From contig JACQXX010000092.1 in NCBI GenBank assembly GCA_016208495.1, positions 1-64,000 of the forward strand: 64,000 nucleotides of DNA, read 5' to 3'. The DNA comes from Acidobacteriota bacterium (GTDB lineage Bacteria > Acidobacteriota > Blastocatellia > Chloracidobacteriales > Chloracidobacteriaceae). Below, one piece after another: positions 55,725 through 63,973 of this stretch. Within the stretch, counting starts at the first letter, position 1. Each line of letters begins with the position of its first letter. A program made the position numbers and the translations under genes. The notes below the pieces were generated by a model that saw nothing but the letters and a program-made list of their open reading frames with translations, was not told the DNA's origin and ran no database searches.

Positions 55725-56029
55725 TCAGGTGTTTCTCCTTAATACAGATATGAATAACGTGGAGAGATGCGGATGTGAAGCGATCTTGAGAGAACGAAGA
55801 TTTTTCCAAAGTTGCCCAAATTTTGATTGAACTGGACCGCGAAAGTCCAACCGCTTTCACTGGTCCTCAGACTTGCCTGAGCGTTCAAAATATCGAGCCT
55901 TCCAAAAACAAGGCATTTTGGGAATCAGGCGCTCTGGGGTTTTGACCCAGGTTGACTGAAAGTTGAGCGAACCCTCAAGCCAAGTGCTGCAAATGCTTTT
56001 ACTTATCCACGCTGAAAAGGACTCTGTCC

Positions 56030-56058
56030 TTGACACTCCTACCCCGCTATGCTATCAA
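56030..56058 (+). promoter_or_regulatory. Probable promoter of the ATP synthase cluster
   Basis: A perfect TTGACA (56030-56035), a 17-base spacer, and TATCAA (56053-56058) lie about 70 bp upstream of the first gene. The rest of the 55725-56127 gap shows no gene; an imperfect GGACC...GGTCC hairpin lies at about 55833-55865. Confidence 0.6.
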
Positions 56059-56127
56059 CGCTCTTCTTTTTAGGACCCGTTTCATCCCTCATACTTTTCC
56101 GTCTCTAAAGGTTGAACCTCATTCGCT

Positions 56128-56610
56128 ATGATAGACGCATGCCTATTACCTCAACTTCTGCTTTTCGCCGAATTGTTGAGCGTTGACTATTCTCTCGTCG
56201 TTATCATCGTCCTTTTCATTGTTTTAGCGGTTCTGCTCAACAGCCTGATCTTCAATCCGATCCTGAAAGTGCTCGAAGAGCGGGAACGCCTGACCAGCGG
56301 TTCCATCAGCGGTGCCCGGCACCTGCTCGAAGAATACGACCGCCGGCTCAAAGACTATGAATCGGCACTTAAAGATGCGCGCCTTGTGGCCTATGAACAG
56401 ATGGAAAAACATCGTTCAGCCGCAATGAAGGAACGCACTGATATGCTTAACACCGTGCGTGCCGAAACCACGGCTGACATTGCCAAGGCCAAGAGTGAAA
56501 TCGAAGCTCAGGTCAAGAAAGCCCGCACGGCACTTGAAAAAGATGCCTCGGTGATGGCCGCCACGATTTCGACCTCAATTCTTGGTCGTCAAGTTGGAGG
56601 TCCACGATGA
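56128..56610 (+). CDS. ATP synthase F0 subunit b-type (b')
   Basis: A 160-residue peripheral-stalk subunit. One N-terminal membrane helix (LVVIIVLFIVLAVLLNSLIF) is followed by a long charged coiled coil (PILKVLEERERLTSGSISG onward). It sits directly before a second b-type gene with a 4-base overlap, so the two probably form a b/b' heterodimer that joins F1 to F0. The first ATG lacks a near ribosome binding site. Subunits a and c are not upstream in this window. Confidence 0.85.
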   Translation: MIDACLLPQLLLFAELLSVDYSLVVIIVLFIVLAVLLNSLIFNPILKVLEERERLTSGSISGARHLLEEYDRRLKDYESALKDARLVAYEQMEKHRSAAMKERTDMLNTVRAETTADIAKAKSEIEAQVKKARTALEKDASVMAATISTSILGRQVGGPR

Positions 56611-57131
56611 TGTTTCCTCTCTTAACCAGCCTGTTCGCCTCAATCGAACTCCTCTCCTCAATGCCGCTTGGCTATCGCTTTATCAACTTTGCCATTTTTG
56701 CGATTGCACTTGGGGCGGTTCTCTATAAACCACTCACGCAGGGGTTGCAGGCCCGCGCCAATTCAATCGAGGAAGAACTTCAGCGAGCTGGAAAAGAAAT
56801 CGCTGCCGCCGAAGCCAAAATGAAAGAGTTAGATACCCGTATCAGCCGACTTGATGACGAAATCAACAACATCAAGCAGCAAGCTGAACGCGATGCCAAA
56901 GCTGAGCGCGAACGAATTGCACAAACCACCAAAGAAGATGCCGAACGGTTGCGCGCGATGGCCCGCCTTGAAATTGAAGGTGCGATGAAAGCGGCCCGGA
57001 CTGAACTCCGGGCATTTACCGCCTCGCAGGCAGTCGAAATGGCAGAAGCAATCATCCGGCGTGAGTTGAAAGACGCTGACCGCGATCAACTGGTTACTCG
57101 CTATGTTGACCGCATGGAGCGGGTGAACTGA
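56607..57131 (+). CDS. atpF: ATP synthase F0 subunit b
   Basis: A 174-residue peripheral-stalk subunit with one N-terminal hydrophobic helix (YRFINFAIFAIALGAVLY) and a long alpha-helical coiled coil (EEELQRAGKEIAAAEAKMKE). It overlaps the preceding b' gene by ATGA, indicating translational coupling and a near one-to-one ratio. It is followed by a repeat element and not directly by atpH. Confidence 0.9.
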   Translation: MMFPLLTSLFASIELLSSMPLGYRFINFAIFAIALGAVLYKPLTQGLQARANSIEEELQRAGKEIAAAEAKMKELDTRISRLDDEINNIKQQAERDAKAERERIAQTTKEDAERLRAMARLEIEGAMKAARTELRAFTASQAVEMAEAIIRRELKDADRDQLVTRYVDRMERVN

Positions 57132-57250
57132 TTGGGGGCTTGGGCGATTGAAGGGATGAGGGATGAGGGATGAAATAAAACCAATTCTTCAGCCCAATGT
57201 CTTCAGCCCTGAGCCCTGAGCCCGATGTCTTCAGCCCGAGAAAAAGGTCT
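57131..57250. repeat. GGATGAG / CTTCAGCCC element inside the ATP synthase cluster
   Basis: Between atpF and atpH. GGCGATTGAAGGGATGAG and further GGGATGA units are followed by AAACCAATTCTTCAGCCC, CCCTGAG units and CTTCAGCCC. It is a close copy of the element at 44710-44865. Confidence 0.85.
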
Positions 57251-57274
57251 TCATTTCCACGAACTGAGTTATTT

Positions 57275-57817
57275 ATGAGCATTACCGCCCTTGCCAATCG
57301 TTATGCCCGTGCTTTGGTTGATGTGACTGCGGCCAAAGGCGAAATGAAAGAAGTGTTTACTGAGATCAGCGCGTTTCAGACCCTGGTCGCCACCCACGCC
57401 GAACTCCACGAAGTCGTGGTCAATCCAACAATTCCCCAAAACCAGAAAGAAGTGCTGCTGGTCACGCTGACCACCCGCATGAAGCTGCGCCCGACAACGG
57501 TGAATTTCCTGAGTCTACTGCTGCGCAATCAGCGTCTGGCCTATTTAGGTGAAATTGTGGAGGCATTACGACGCGAAATTGACATTCGGACCAATGTGGT
57601 CGCCGCCGATGTCACCACCGCTGGCGCCCTGGCTGAAACCCAAAAAGTCACGATTGAAAAACGCCTCCAGCAAGTCACCGGAAAAGCCGTTCGGATCAAC
57701 TACACGGTGGATCCAACGATTATCGGAGGTGTGGTCTCACGGATTGGAAGCCGCATTTATGACGGCTCAATTCGCAATCAGTTAGACAGCTATCGCACAG
57801 CTCTGAGCCAAAACTAG
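57275..57817 (+). CDS. atpH: ATP synthase F1 subunit delta
   Basis: A 180-residue subunit that links F1 to the peripheral stalk. The family opening ITALANRYARALVDV and the C-terminal GGVVSRIGSRIYDGSIRNQL are clear. ATG at 57275 is chosen because the longer frame translates repeat DNA. No good ribosome binding site is seen, which may reflect the repeat lying just upstream. Followed by repeat DNA before atpA. Confidence 0.93.
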   Translation: MSITALANRYARALVDVTAAKGEMKEVFTEISAFQTLVATHAELHEVVVNPTIPQNQKEVLLVTLTTRMKLRPTTVNFLSLLLRNQRLAYLGEIVEALRREIDIRTNVVAADVTTAGALAETQKVTIEKRLQQVTGKAVRINYTVDPTIIGGVVSRIGSRIYDGSIRNQLDSYRTALSQN

Positions 57818-58149
57818 AGAATGAAGAATGTGGTTAGTGGTTAGTTTTTAGTGCCTGGTTCTTGGTTCTTCTTCGAAAGTATTGATTTCTAATCACTAAT
57901 CACTAATCACTAAAAGGGTTCTTCATTCTTAAGCTGGTGCATGTGTTGATCTGAGTTGGGTTTCACACAGGGGATTGTGTTTGGATAGAGCGATTTTCTT
58001 TTCCACGCATTCATTTTTTCAGGGGATTCCCCTCATCCTCACCTCCAGACACTCTTTTGGTGAGCACCACTCATCGCCAATGCCCGGTAAAACGATGTTA
58101 GTTTTTTTGAATTGAATTATTTGCGGGATTTCCCTGACAGGAAGAAACT
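57818..58149. repeat. AATCACT repeat element between atpH and atpA
   Basis: GGTTAGT units (about 57831-57848), a core containing TTCTTCGAAAGTATTG, and three AATCACT units (57891-57912) form an inverted-type layout. The 25 bp at 57868-57892 are the exact reverse complement of 34044-34068. From 57930 to 58149 I see only the atpA leader, with AGGAAG before its start. Confidence 0.75.
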
Positions 58150-59682
58150 ATGGAACCAATTAAAGCGGACGAAATTAGCCAGATAATTCGCCAACAGATT
58201 GAAAACTTCCAGGTGGGAGTAACGGTTTCTGAGGTTGGCACGATCATCAAAGTCGGTGACGGAATCGCTGAAATCCACGGCCTGGAGCGCGCCATGGCCG
58301 GCGAATTGCTCGATTTACCCAACAACGTAAAAGGCATTGCCCTCAACCTTGAAGAAGACAAGGTCGGGGCGGTGTTGTTTGGTGATTACTACACGATTAA
58401 ACAGGGCGACCTGGTCAAGCGCACCGGACGCATCATGTCAGTCCCGGTCGGTGACGCCATGATCGGTCGGGTGGTCAACGCCCTTGGCGAACCAATTGAT
58501 GGTCGCGGCCCGATTGCCAATGACGGGTTTAACCCCATTGAGCGCATCGCCCCTGGGATCGTGGACCGCAAAGGGGTGAAAGAGCCAATGCAGACCGGTC
58601 TCAAAGCCATTGACTCGCTGGTGCCGATTGGTCGCGGACAACGCGAACTCATCATCGGTGACCGCCAGACCGGAAAAACCGCCGTCGGGCTTGATACCAT
58701 TATCAACTCCAAAGGCAAAAATCTGATCTGCGTCTACATCGCCATCGGTCAGAAAAAATCAACTGTGGCCCAGGTGGTGAAAAAGCTCGAAGAGCACGAC
58801 GCAATGTCATACACCGTCATTGTGTCAGCCGGCGCTTCGGACCCGGCGGCCATGCAGTACATTGCGCCGTACTCGGGCTGTGCCATCGGGGAATACTTTA
58901 TGGATCGCGGCAAACACGTGCTGTGCATCTATGACGATCTTTCAAAACACGCCGTCGCGTATCGCGAAATCTCCCTGTTGCTGCGCCGTCCGCCCGGACG
59001 TGAAGCCTATCCTGGGGACGTGTTTTACCTGCACTCACGCCTGCTGGAGCGCGCGGCCAAATACAGTGATGAAAAAGGCGGCGGCTCATTGACAGCCCTG
59101 CCGATCATTGAAACCCAGGCCGGCGACATCTCGGCGTACATTCCAACCAACGTGATTTCAATCACTGATGGTCAGATCTTCCTCGAAGCCGACCTCTTTA
59201 ACGCCGGGGTCCGACCCGCCATCAACGTCGGTCTGTCGGTTTCCCGCGTGGGAGGAAACGCCCAGATCAAAGCCATGAAGCAGGTCGCCGGAACACTCCG
59301 CCTCGAACTGGCCCAGTACCGCGAACTTGCCGCCTTCGCCCAGTTTGGCTCCGACCTTGACAAAGCCACCCAGCAACAGTTGGCTCGTGGTCAGCGCCTG
59401 ACGGAAATCCTCAAACAGCCGCAATATGTACCAATGCCGGTTGAAAAGCAGGTCTTTCTGGTGTGGGCCGCCACGGGTGGTCACGTGGATGAAATTCCCG
59501 TGGCTGAACTCCGTCGGTTTGAGACCGAGTTGATGTCCTTCCTGGATAACAGCAAGTCTTCACTGCTCAAGAAAATTCTGGACAAGAAGGAATTGACCGG
59601 CGAGATCAAGGATGAAATGAAGGCAGCCATTGACGAGTTCAAGAAGACCTTCACCGTTCGCGGCCAGGCAGCAAAAGCCTAA
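58150..59682 (+). CDS. atpA: ATP synthase F1 subunit alpha
   Basis: A 510-residue F1 alpha subunit of normal length. It has the N-terminal beta-barrel ([20 protein letters not shown]), the P-loop [11 protein letters not shown] (Lys176), and the signature [14 protein letters not shown] with the arginine that contacts the catalytic site on beta. AGGAAG lies 6 bases before the ATG. The stop TAA is followed directly by GAATGAA repeats. Confidence 0.97.
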   Translation: MEPIKADEISQIIRQQIENFQVGVTVSEVGTIIKVGDGIAEIHGLERAMAGELLDLPNNVKGIALNLEEDKVGAVLFGDYYTIKQGDLVKRTGRIMSVPVGDAMIGRVVNALGEPIDGRGPIANDGFNPIERIAPGIVDRKGVKEPMQTGLKAIDSLVPIGRGQRELIIGDRQTGKTAVGLDTIINSKGKNLICVYIAIGQKKSTVAQVVKKLEEHDAMSYTVIVSAGASDPAAMQYIAPYSGCAIGEYFMDRGKHVLCIYDDLSKHAVAYREISLLLRRPPGREAYPGDVFYLHSRLLERAAKYSDEKGGGSLTALPIIETQAGDISAYIPTNVISITDGQIFLEADLFNAGVRPAINVGLSVSRVGGNAQIKAMKQVAGTLRLELAQYRELAAFAQFGSDLDKATQQQLARGQRLTEILKQPQYVPMPVEKQVFLVWAATGGHVDEIPVAELRRFETELMSFLDNSKSSLLKKILDKKELTGEIKDEMKAAIDEFKKTFTVRGQAAKA

Positions 59683-59768
59683 GAGAATGAAGAATGAAGA
59701 ATGAAGAATGAAGAAACCATTCTGTTTTTTCTTTCTTCATTCTCAATTCTCAATTCTTCATTCAGACA
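59683..59768. repeat. GAATGAA ... TTCATTC inverted heptamer element
   Basis: Four GAATGAA units (from about 59685) are mirrored by TTCATTC/TCAATTC units (59741-59762) around a short T-rich core, so the transcript could fold into a hairpin. It lies between atpA and atpG. Confidence 0.85.
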
Positions 59769-59806
59769 TGGCTTAACCCTTATTCATCACACAGAAATAA
59801 AAAGCT

Positions 59807-60727
59807 ATGCCAAATTTACAGGGTGTCAGGCGACGAATTAAGGCGGTGCGCAGCATGCGCCAGATCACCAAAGCGATGAAACTGGTGTCTACCTCGCGCT
59901 TGAAACGTGCGCAGGATCGAGTAACCGCAGCGCGCCCATACTCCAGGAAAATGACCGAAGTGCTTGAAAATCTGGCTTCACGGACCACCGGGTTTTCGAG
60001 TCCACTGTTAGAACAACGCACCGGAAACCGGGTCTTGCTGGTCCTGGTGACTGGCGATAAAGGGTTATGCGGTGCGTTTAACACCAACCTGATCCGGGCG
60101 GCCAACCTCTTCATCCGTGAAAATCCGGATGCCCACATCGAACTGGTGGCCATCGGACGCAAAGGCCGGGATTTCTTCCGGCGACGCAACATCAAAATTC
60201 GCAAGGAATATATCGGCATCACAGCCAAAGCGGTCACGTATGAGATTGCTGCCGAGATTGCCCACGAAGTAGTCGAGATGTTTAGTGGCAGTTCAACCGA
60301 AACGCTTGAAGAAGCGGCTGAAAAAACCGAATTTGAAACTCCAGATAAAGTCGTTCTGATTTATAATGAGTTCAAATCCGTCATTCAGCAGGTTGTTCGA
60401 ACCGAACAACTCCTGCCAATCGGACGCTTTACCGAAACGACCGATGAGGGGCAAGGAGGTTCGGATTCAAGCACTGACTATCTCTATGAGCAGCCACCAG
60501 CCGAAATTTTCACCCGGCTGCTTCCCCGCTACATTGAAACCCAGATGTTTCAGGCCCTGCTTGAATCAGTGGCATCCGAACATGGTTCCCGGATGACCGC
60601 CATGGACTCCGCCAGCAAGAACGCCACCGAGGTGATTAACAAGCTGACGCTGAACATGAACCGCATCCGTCAGGCAGCCATCACCAACGACATCATCGAA
60701 GTGGTCAGCGGCGCGGCAGCACTTTAG
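59807..60727 (+). CDS. atpG: ATP synthase F1 subunit gamma
   Basis: A 306-residue rotor shaft subunit. The family hallmarks are the N-terminal VRRRIKAVRSMRQITKAMKL and the C-terminal SRMTAMDSASKNATEVINKL. A segment near residues 165-185 (SGSSTETLEEAAEKTEFETP) and an acidic Ser-rich stretch (TTDEGQGGSDSSTDYL) are slightly extended compared with the E. coli protein. No beta or epsilon gene follows; these must lie elsewhere in the genome. No ribosome binding site is obvious. Confidence 0.95.
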   Translation: MPNLQGVRRRIKAVRSMRQITKAMKLVSTSRLKRAQDRVTAARPYSRKMTEVLENLASRTTGFSSPLLEQRTGNRVLLVLVTGDKGLCGAFNTNLIRAANLFIRENPDAHIELVAIGRKGRDFFRRRNIKIRKEYIGITAKAVTYEIAAEIAHEVVEMFSGSSTETLEEAAEKTEFETPDKVVLIYNEFKSVIQQVVRTEQLLPIGRFTETTDEGQGGSDSSTDYLYEQPPAEIFTRLLPRYIETQMFQALLESVASEHGSRMTAMDSASKNATEVINKLTLNMNRIRQAAITNDIIEVVSGAAAL

Positions 60728-60729
60728 GA

Positions 60730-60898
60730 CCGGGTTCAGGGTTCAGGGTTCAGGGTTCAGGGTTCAGGGTTCAGGGTTCAGGGTTCAGGGTTCAGGGTTC
60801 AGGGTTCAGGGTTCAGGGTCTTCGAACTTTTGTCCTTTTCGTCTTTTTTGTCCTTTATGTCTTTTAAACCCTGGACCCTGAAACCCTGAACCCTTACC
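60730..60898. repeat. GGGTTCA heptamer element with inverted arm
   Basis: About 12.5 GGGTTCA units (60732-60819), a core with TTCGAAC and GTCCTTT-type units, and an inverted arm of CCCTGAA units (60866-60895). It follows atpG. Confidence 0.9.
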
Positions 60899-60913
60899 AA
60901 TACGATTTTCTTA

Positions 60914-60957
60914 TTCGGCGTTTGGAGCAGCAAACATCAGTTGCTCCAAACGCCGAA
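60914..60957. terminator. 16-bp perfect hairpin after atpG
   Basis: TTCGGCGTTTGGAGCA (60914-60929) pairs perfectly with 60942-60957 around a 12-base loop. No T-run follows on either strand, so termination is uncertain. It also precedes the flavoprotein gene start at 61015 and could be a leader structure. Confidence 0.55.
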
Positions 60958-61014
60958 ATGTTTTCCAATGCCCTGACTGGTTGACCCCTGATCCTGAAAA
61001 TAGACGAAACCAAT

Positions 61015-62217
61015 ATGCTTGTTGTTATTTGTGGTGGTGGCCCTGGTGGCGCGGTTGCCGCCCAAAAGCTGGCCCAAAGTGGCGTTGAAACCATTCTTCT
61101 TGAAAAAAATTTCACCCGGATCAAACCCTGTGGCGGGGCAGTCCCTCCAGCGCTGATCCGCGAATTTGATATTCCAGAACACATCATTGAACGGCGGGTT
61201 CAAGCCCTCACGGTTTATGCCCCCTCAGGCCAATCGGTTCAGATAGAGACTTCAAATAGTTTTGTGGGCATGGTCAACCGCGAAGCGTTTGACAATTTCT
61301 TGCGGGATCGGGCGGCCCAGGCAGGTGCTTTGATCGTCGAAGCCCGCGTTGAAACACTTGATGCAACAGAACTTGGCGCGTTTGTGACGTTTACAACCCC
61401 TGACGGCAAACGGAAAACTGTCCAGCCGGATTGCATCATTGGCGCCGACGGCGTCAATTCTCTGGTCGCCCGAAAACTCAATCTGGTCAAAGGCGGTTTG
61501 CAGGCAACGGCTGTCCAGGAACGATTTGCACTCAAGTCTGATCACATTGCCCAGTTGATCCAGCGGTGTGAAATTTATTATGACGGGCGGTTTTCGCCTG
61601 ATTTCTATAGCTGGGTGTACCCTAAAGCCGACCACGTCGTGATTGGCACCGCCACCACAGTCAGCAATGCCAACGTCCATATCTATCTGGAAACCTTCAA
61701 ACAGCAGCTTGGCATTCATGACGCACCGATGTTGACTGAAACCGCTCAAATTCCGCTCCGTCCGTTGAAAAGCTGGACCGCCAACCGGGCAGTCTTGATC
61801 GGGGACGCTGCTGGCCTGGCAGCGCCAACGTCGGGTGAAGGCATTTATTATGCAATGAAAAGTGGTGTGATGGCGGCAGATGCAATTTTAGAATGCAGCG
61901 CTGATTTGCGGGCACATAAGCTGGAAGATGCCTACCAGAAACGATTTATGAAAGAGTACGGCGCAACCTACCGTCAACTTGAAGCTTTACAAACGGCTTA
62001 CTACCAGAGCGACGAACACCGCGAAGCACTGGTTCACCTGTGCACTGATGCCTCAATTCGTGATCTGGCCATCCAGTCATATCTGTTTAACAAACGCCTT
62101 TCACCAGTCTCAATTTTTACTTCATTAAAGCTCAAAACCAAAAACGCTGTTCAGTTGACCAGGGTGAAGCTTGGTCACTTTACCGGGAATGAAAAACTGG
62201 ACAAAATTGCCAAATGA
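61015..62217 (+). CDS. Geranylgeranyl-reductase-family FAD oxidoreductase
   Basis: A 400-residue flavoprotein. The FAD-binding motif VVICGGGPGGAVAAQKLAQS opens the protein. IKPCGGAVPP is a family motif, CIIGADGVNSLVARKL and AVLIGDAAGLAAPTSGEGIY are the later FAD contacts. The family reduces prenyl double bonds, for example in chlorophyll side chains, archaeal lipids or menaquinone tails. The overall look is closest to ChlP/BchP-like proteins, but no bacteriochlorophyll gene is present, so saturation of a quinone or another isoprenoid is the safer guess. It overlaps lptE by 4 bases (ATGA). Confidence 0.85.
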   Translation: MLVVICGGGPGGAVAAQKLAQSGVETILLEKNFTRIKPCGGAVPPALIREFDIPEHIIERRVQALTVYAPSGQSVQIETSNSFVGMVNREAFDNFLRDRAAQAGALIVEARVETLDATELGAFVTFTTPDGKRKTVQPDCIIGADGVNSLVARKLNLVKGGLQATAVQERFALKSDHIAQLIQRCEIYYDGRFSPDFYSWVYPKADHVVIGTATTVSNANVHIYLETFKQQLGIHDAPMLTETAQIPLRPLKSWTANRAVLIGDAAGLAAPTSGEGIYYAMKSGVMAADAILECSADLRAHKLEDAYQKRFMKEYGATYRQLEALQTAYYQSDEHREALVHLCTDASIRDLAIQSYLFNKRLSPVSIFTSLKLKTKNAVQLTRVKLGHFTGNEKLDKIAK

Positions 62218-62780
62218 ATCAACCTATTTCGTCGAAGCTCCACTATGTATTGCGTGTGTTTCACAGCATCTGTTTATTTGTTCTGGTGTTTGTGACGGTC
62301 GGTGCTGGCCCCTGCGGATACAAACCAGCCGGGAAAGGTGGTTCATTGCCGCCGAATATCCGCACGATTGCCATTCAGACATTTACCAACGAGAGCCTGC
62401 GGTATCGGGTCGAACAACGGTTTACGGCGGCGCTGGCGGATGAAATTCTGCGCCGGGGGTTACCAATCAGGCTCACAACCGATACCACTCACGCCGATGC
62501 GCTCATCACCGGGAGCATCCGCAACTTTGGATTTCGAGGGGTACTCGTTGACGATCAGGGCCGTATCCGCCTGTATGAACTCACCATCACTTCAGCCGTG
62601 ACGCTGCGCGACCAGACCTCCAATCGCGTCCTGTTTAACGATCAACGGCTGCAATTTCGTGGCGAATATCAACTCTCCGATGATCCGCGCTCATTTTTTA
62701 ACGAAGAAGACCCAGCCGTCGAACGCATGGCCCGCGACTTCGCCCGAAGCGTGGTAACTTCAATGTTAGAGGGATTTTAG
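62214..62780 (+). CDS. lptE: LptE-family outer-membrane LPS assembly lipoprotein
   Basis: A 188-residue protein. A hydrophobic N-terminus (VFHSICLFVLVFVTVGAGP) ends at a Cys in CGYKP, which fits a lipoprotein. SLPPNIRTIAIQTFTNES is typical of LptE, which sits in the LptD pore and helps place lipopolysaccharide on the cell surface. It is translationally coupled to the flavoprotein gene. The stop TAG is the first three bases of the AGTCAGT element that follows. Confidence 0.85.
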   Translation: MNQPISSKLHYVLRVFHSICLFVLVFVTVGAGPCGYKPAGKGGSLPPNIRTIAIQTFTNESLRYRVEQRFTAALADEILRRGLPIRLTTDTTHADALITGSIRNFGFRGVLVDDQGRIRLYELTITSAVTLRDQTSNRVLFNDQRLQFRGEYQLSDDPRSFFNEEDPAVERMARDFARSVVTSMLEGF

Positions 62781-63040
62781 TCAGTAGTCAGTAGTCAGTA
62801 GTCAGTAGTCAGTAGTCAGTAGTCAGTAGTCAGTAGTCAGTAGTCAGTAGTCAGTAGTCAGTAGTCAGTAGTCAGTAGTCGAGTGTTGGGAATTGAGAAA
62901 TTCTGTCAAGTGGATTCGGTTCTATTTGAGTCATTTAGGAACAATTCTTTTCAAGAATTCGACGGATTCAACGATCCGGGTTTTATCTACTGACTACTGA
63001 CTTATCAACTACTGACTTATCAACTACTGACTACTGACTA
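62778..63040. repeat. AGTCAGT heptamer element, copy 3
   Basis: About 14.5 AGTCAGT units (62779-62880), a core of about 115 bp (62880-62990), and an inverted arm of ACTGACT units with ACTTATCAACT spacers (62990-63040). The outer ends TAGTCAGTAG and CTACTGACTA are exact inverted repeats. The left TAG is the stop of lptE and the right CTA is the stop of rnz on the other strand. Confidence 0.95.
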
Positions 63041-63973
63041 CGATCTTGAATTATCCACCGTCCACACCAAAAAATCGTGCGCCAGCTCAGTATTGGGAAA
63101 GATTGAACGGGCATCTTTGAGCAGATCATCGAGGGTGATAGCGCTTTCATTGGTGTAGCGCGGGCTGAAATGTGTCAGCAAGAGTTGTTTCACACCGGCT
63201 TCGAGGGCGACACGGGCGGCCATGCGCGTGGTTGAATGCAGGGCGCGATGGGCCAGGGGCTCGTCTTCGTGGGCATAGGTACTTTCGTGAATCAAAACAT
63301 CCGCATCTTTGGCCAGCCGGACTGATGATTCGGAATAAATCGTGTCGGTGCAATACACCACTGACCGGCCCGGCTTGGGAGGACCACAGAGTTCGGCGCC
63401 GTTGATGGTTTGGCCATCGGCGAGCGTGATGGAATTACCGCGTTTGAGTTCTCCGTAGAGCGGCCCAAACGGAATCCCCAGCGCCTTTGCTTTTTCGACC
63501 AGAAACTGACCGGGTCGGTCTTTTTCCTGCACCCGGTAGCCATAAGCTGGAATGCGATGCCGGAGCGTGGCACAGGTAACCGTGTATTCGTGGTCTTCAA
63601 AGACCAGTCCAGGTTTCACCGGGTGAATATTGAGATTGTAGGGAAACTGGGTCTGCGTGAAGTGCTGGCAAGCGTGGATCAAGTCTTTCAACTCAGCCGG
63701 TCCATATAAATCAACTTTGGTCATTCGCCCGGTCAGACCAGCGCTGGAAAGCAAGCCCATCAGTCCAAACGTGTGGTCGCCGTGCATATGCGTGACGAAA
63801 ATACGGCGCAACTGGCTGATACTGAGGTTGCTGCGAAAAAACTGATGCTGGGTGCCTTCGCCACAGTCAAACATCCACTGCTCCCCTCGTTGGGTCAACG
63901 ACAGGATCACGCTCGACACATTGCGTGCCCGAGTTGGAACGCCTGAACTGGTACCGAGAAAAGTGATTTGCAT
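63038..63973 (-). CDS. rnz: Ribonuclease Z
   Basis: RNase Z removes 3' trailers from tRNA precursors. The 311-residue protein has the normal length of the short form. It shows the metal-binding motif HMHGDH (His62, His64, Asp66, His67), the opening FLGTSSGVPTRARNVSS, and DVLIHESTYAHED. The C-terminal SRS is followed by a TAG stop that belongs to the AGTCAGT element. The ATG is near the window edge and its upstream region begins with GGGCTGAA repeat DNA. Confidence 0.95.
   Translation of the reverse strand: MQITFLGTSSGVPTRARNVSSVILSLTQRGEQWMFDCGEGTQHQFFRSNLSISQLRRIFVTHMHGDHTFGLMGLLSSAGLTGRMTKVDLYGPAELKDLIHACQHFTQTQFPYNLNIHPVKPGLVFEDHEYTVTCATLRHRIPAYGYRVQEKDRPGQFLVEKAKALGIPFGPLYGELKRGNSITLADGQTINGAELCGPPKPGRSVVYCTDTIYSESSVRLAKDADVLIHESTYAHEDEPLAHRALHSTTRMAARVALEAGVKQLLLTHFSPRYTNESAITLDDLLKDARSIFPNTELAHDFLVWTVDNSRS

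Noticed and set aside
60732-60819. GGGTTCA array as telomere-like sequence or replication origin iterons
   Set aside because: The unit resembles telomeric repeats only superficially, the arrays are internal and many, and no rep, parAB or dnaA gene or box cluster is near.
61015-62217. Calling the flavoprotein a bacteriochlorophyll synthesis enzyme (bchP)
   Set aside because: The resemblance is to the whole family. No other photosynthesis gene is present, so the specific name is not supported.
62779-62880. AGTCAGT array as a possible CRISPR array
   Set aside because: There are no spacers: units of 7 bases follow one another directly, and no cas gene is in the window.
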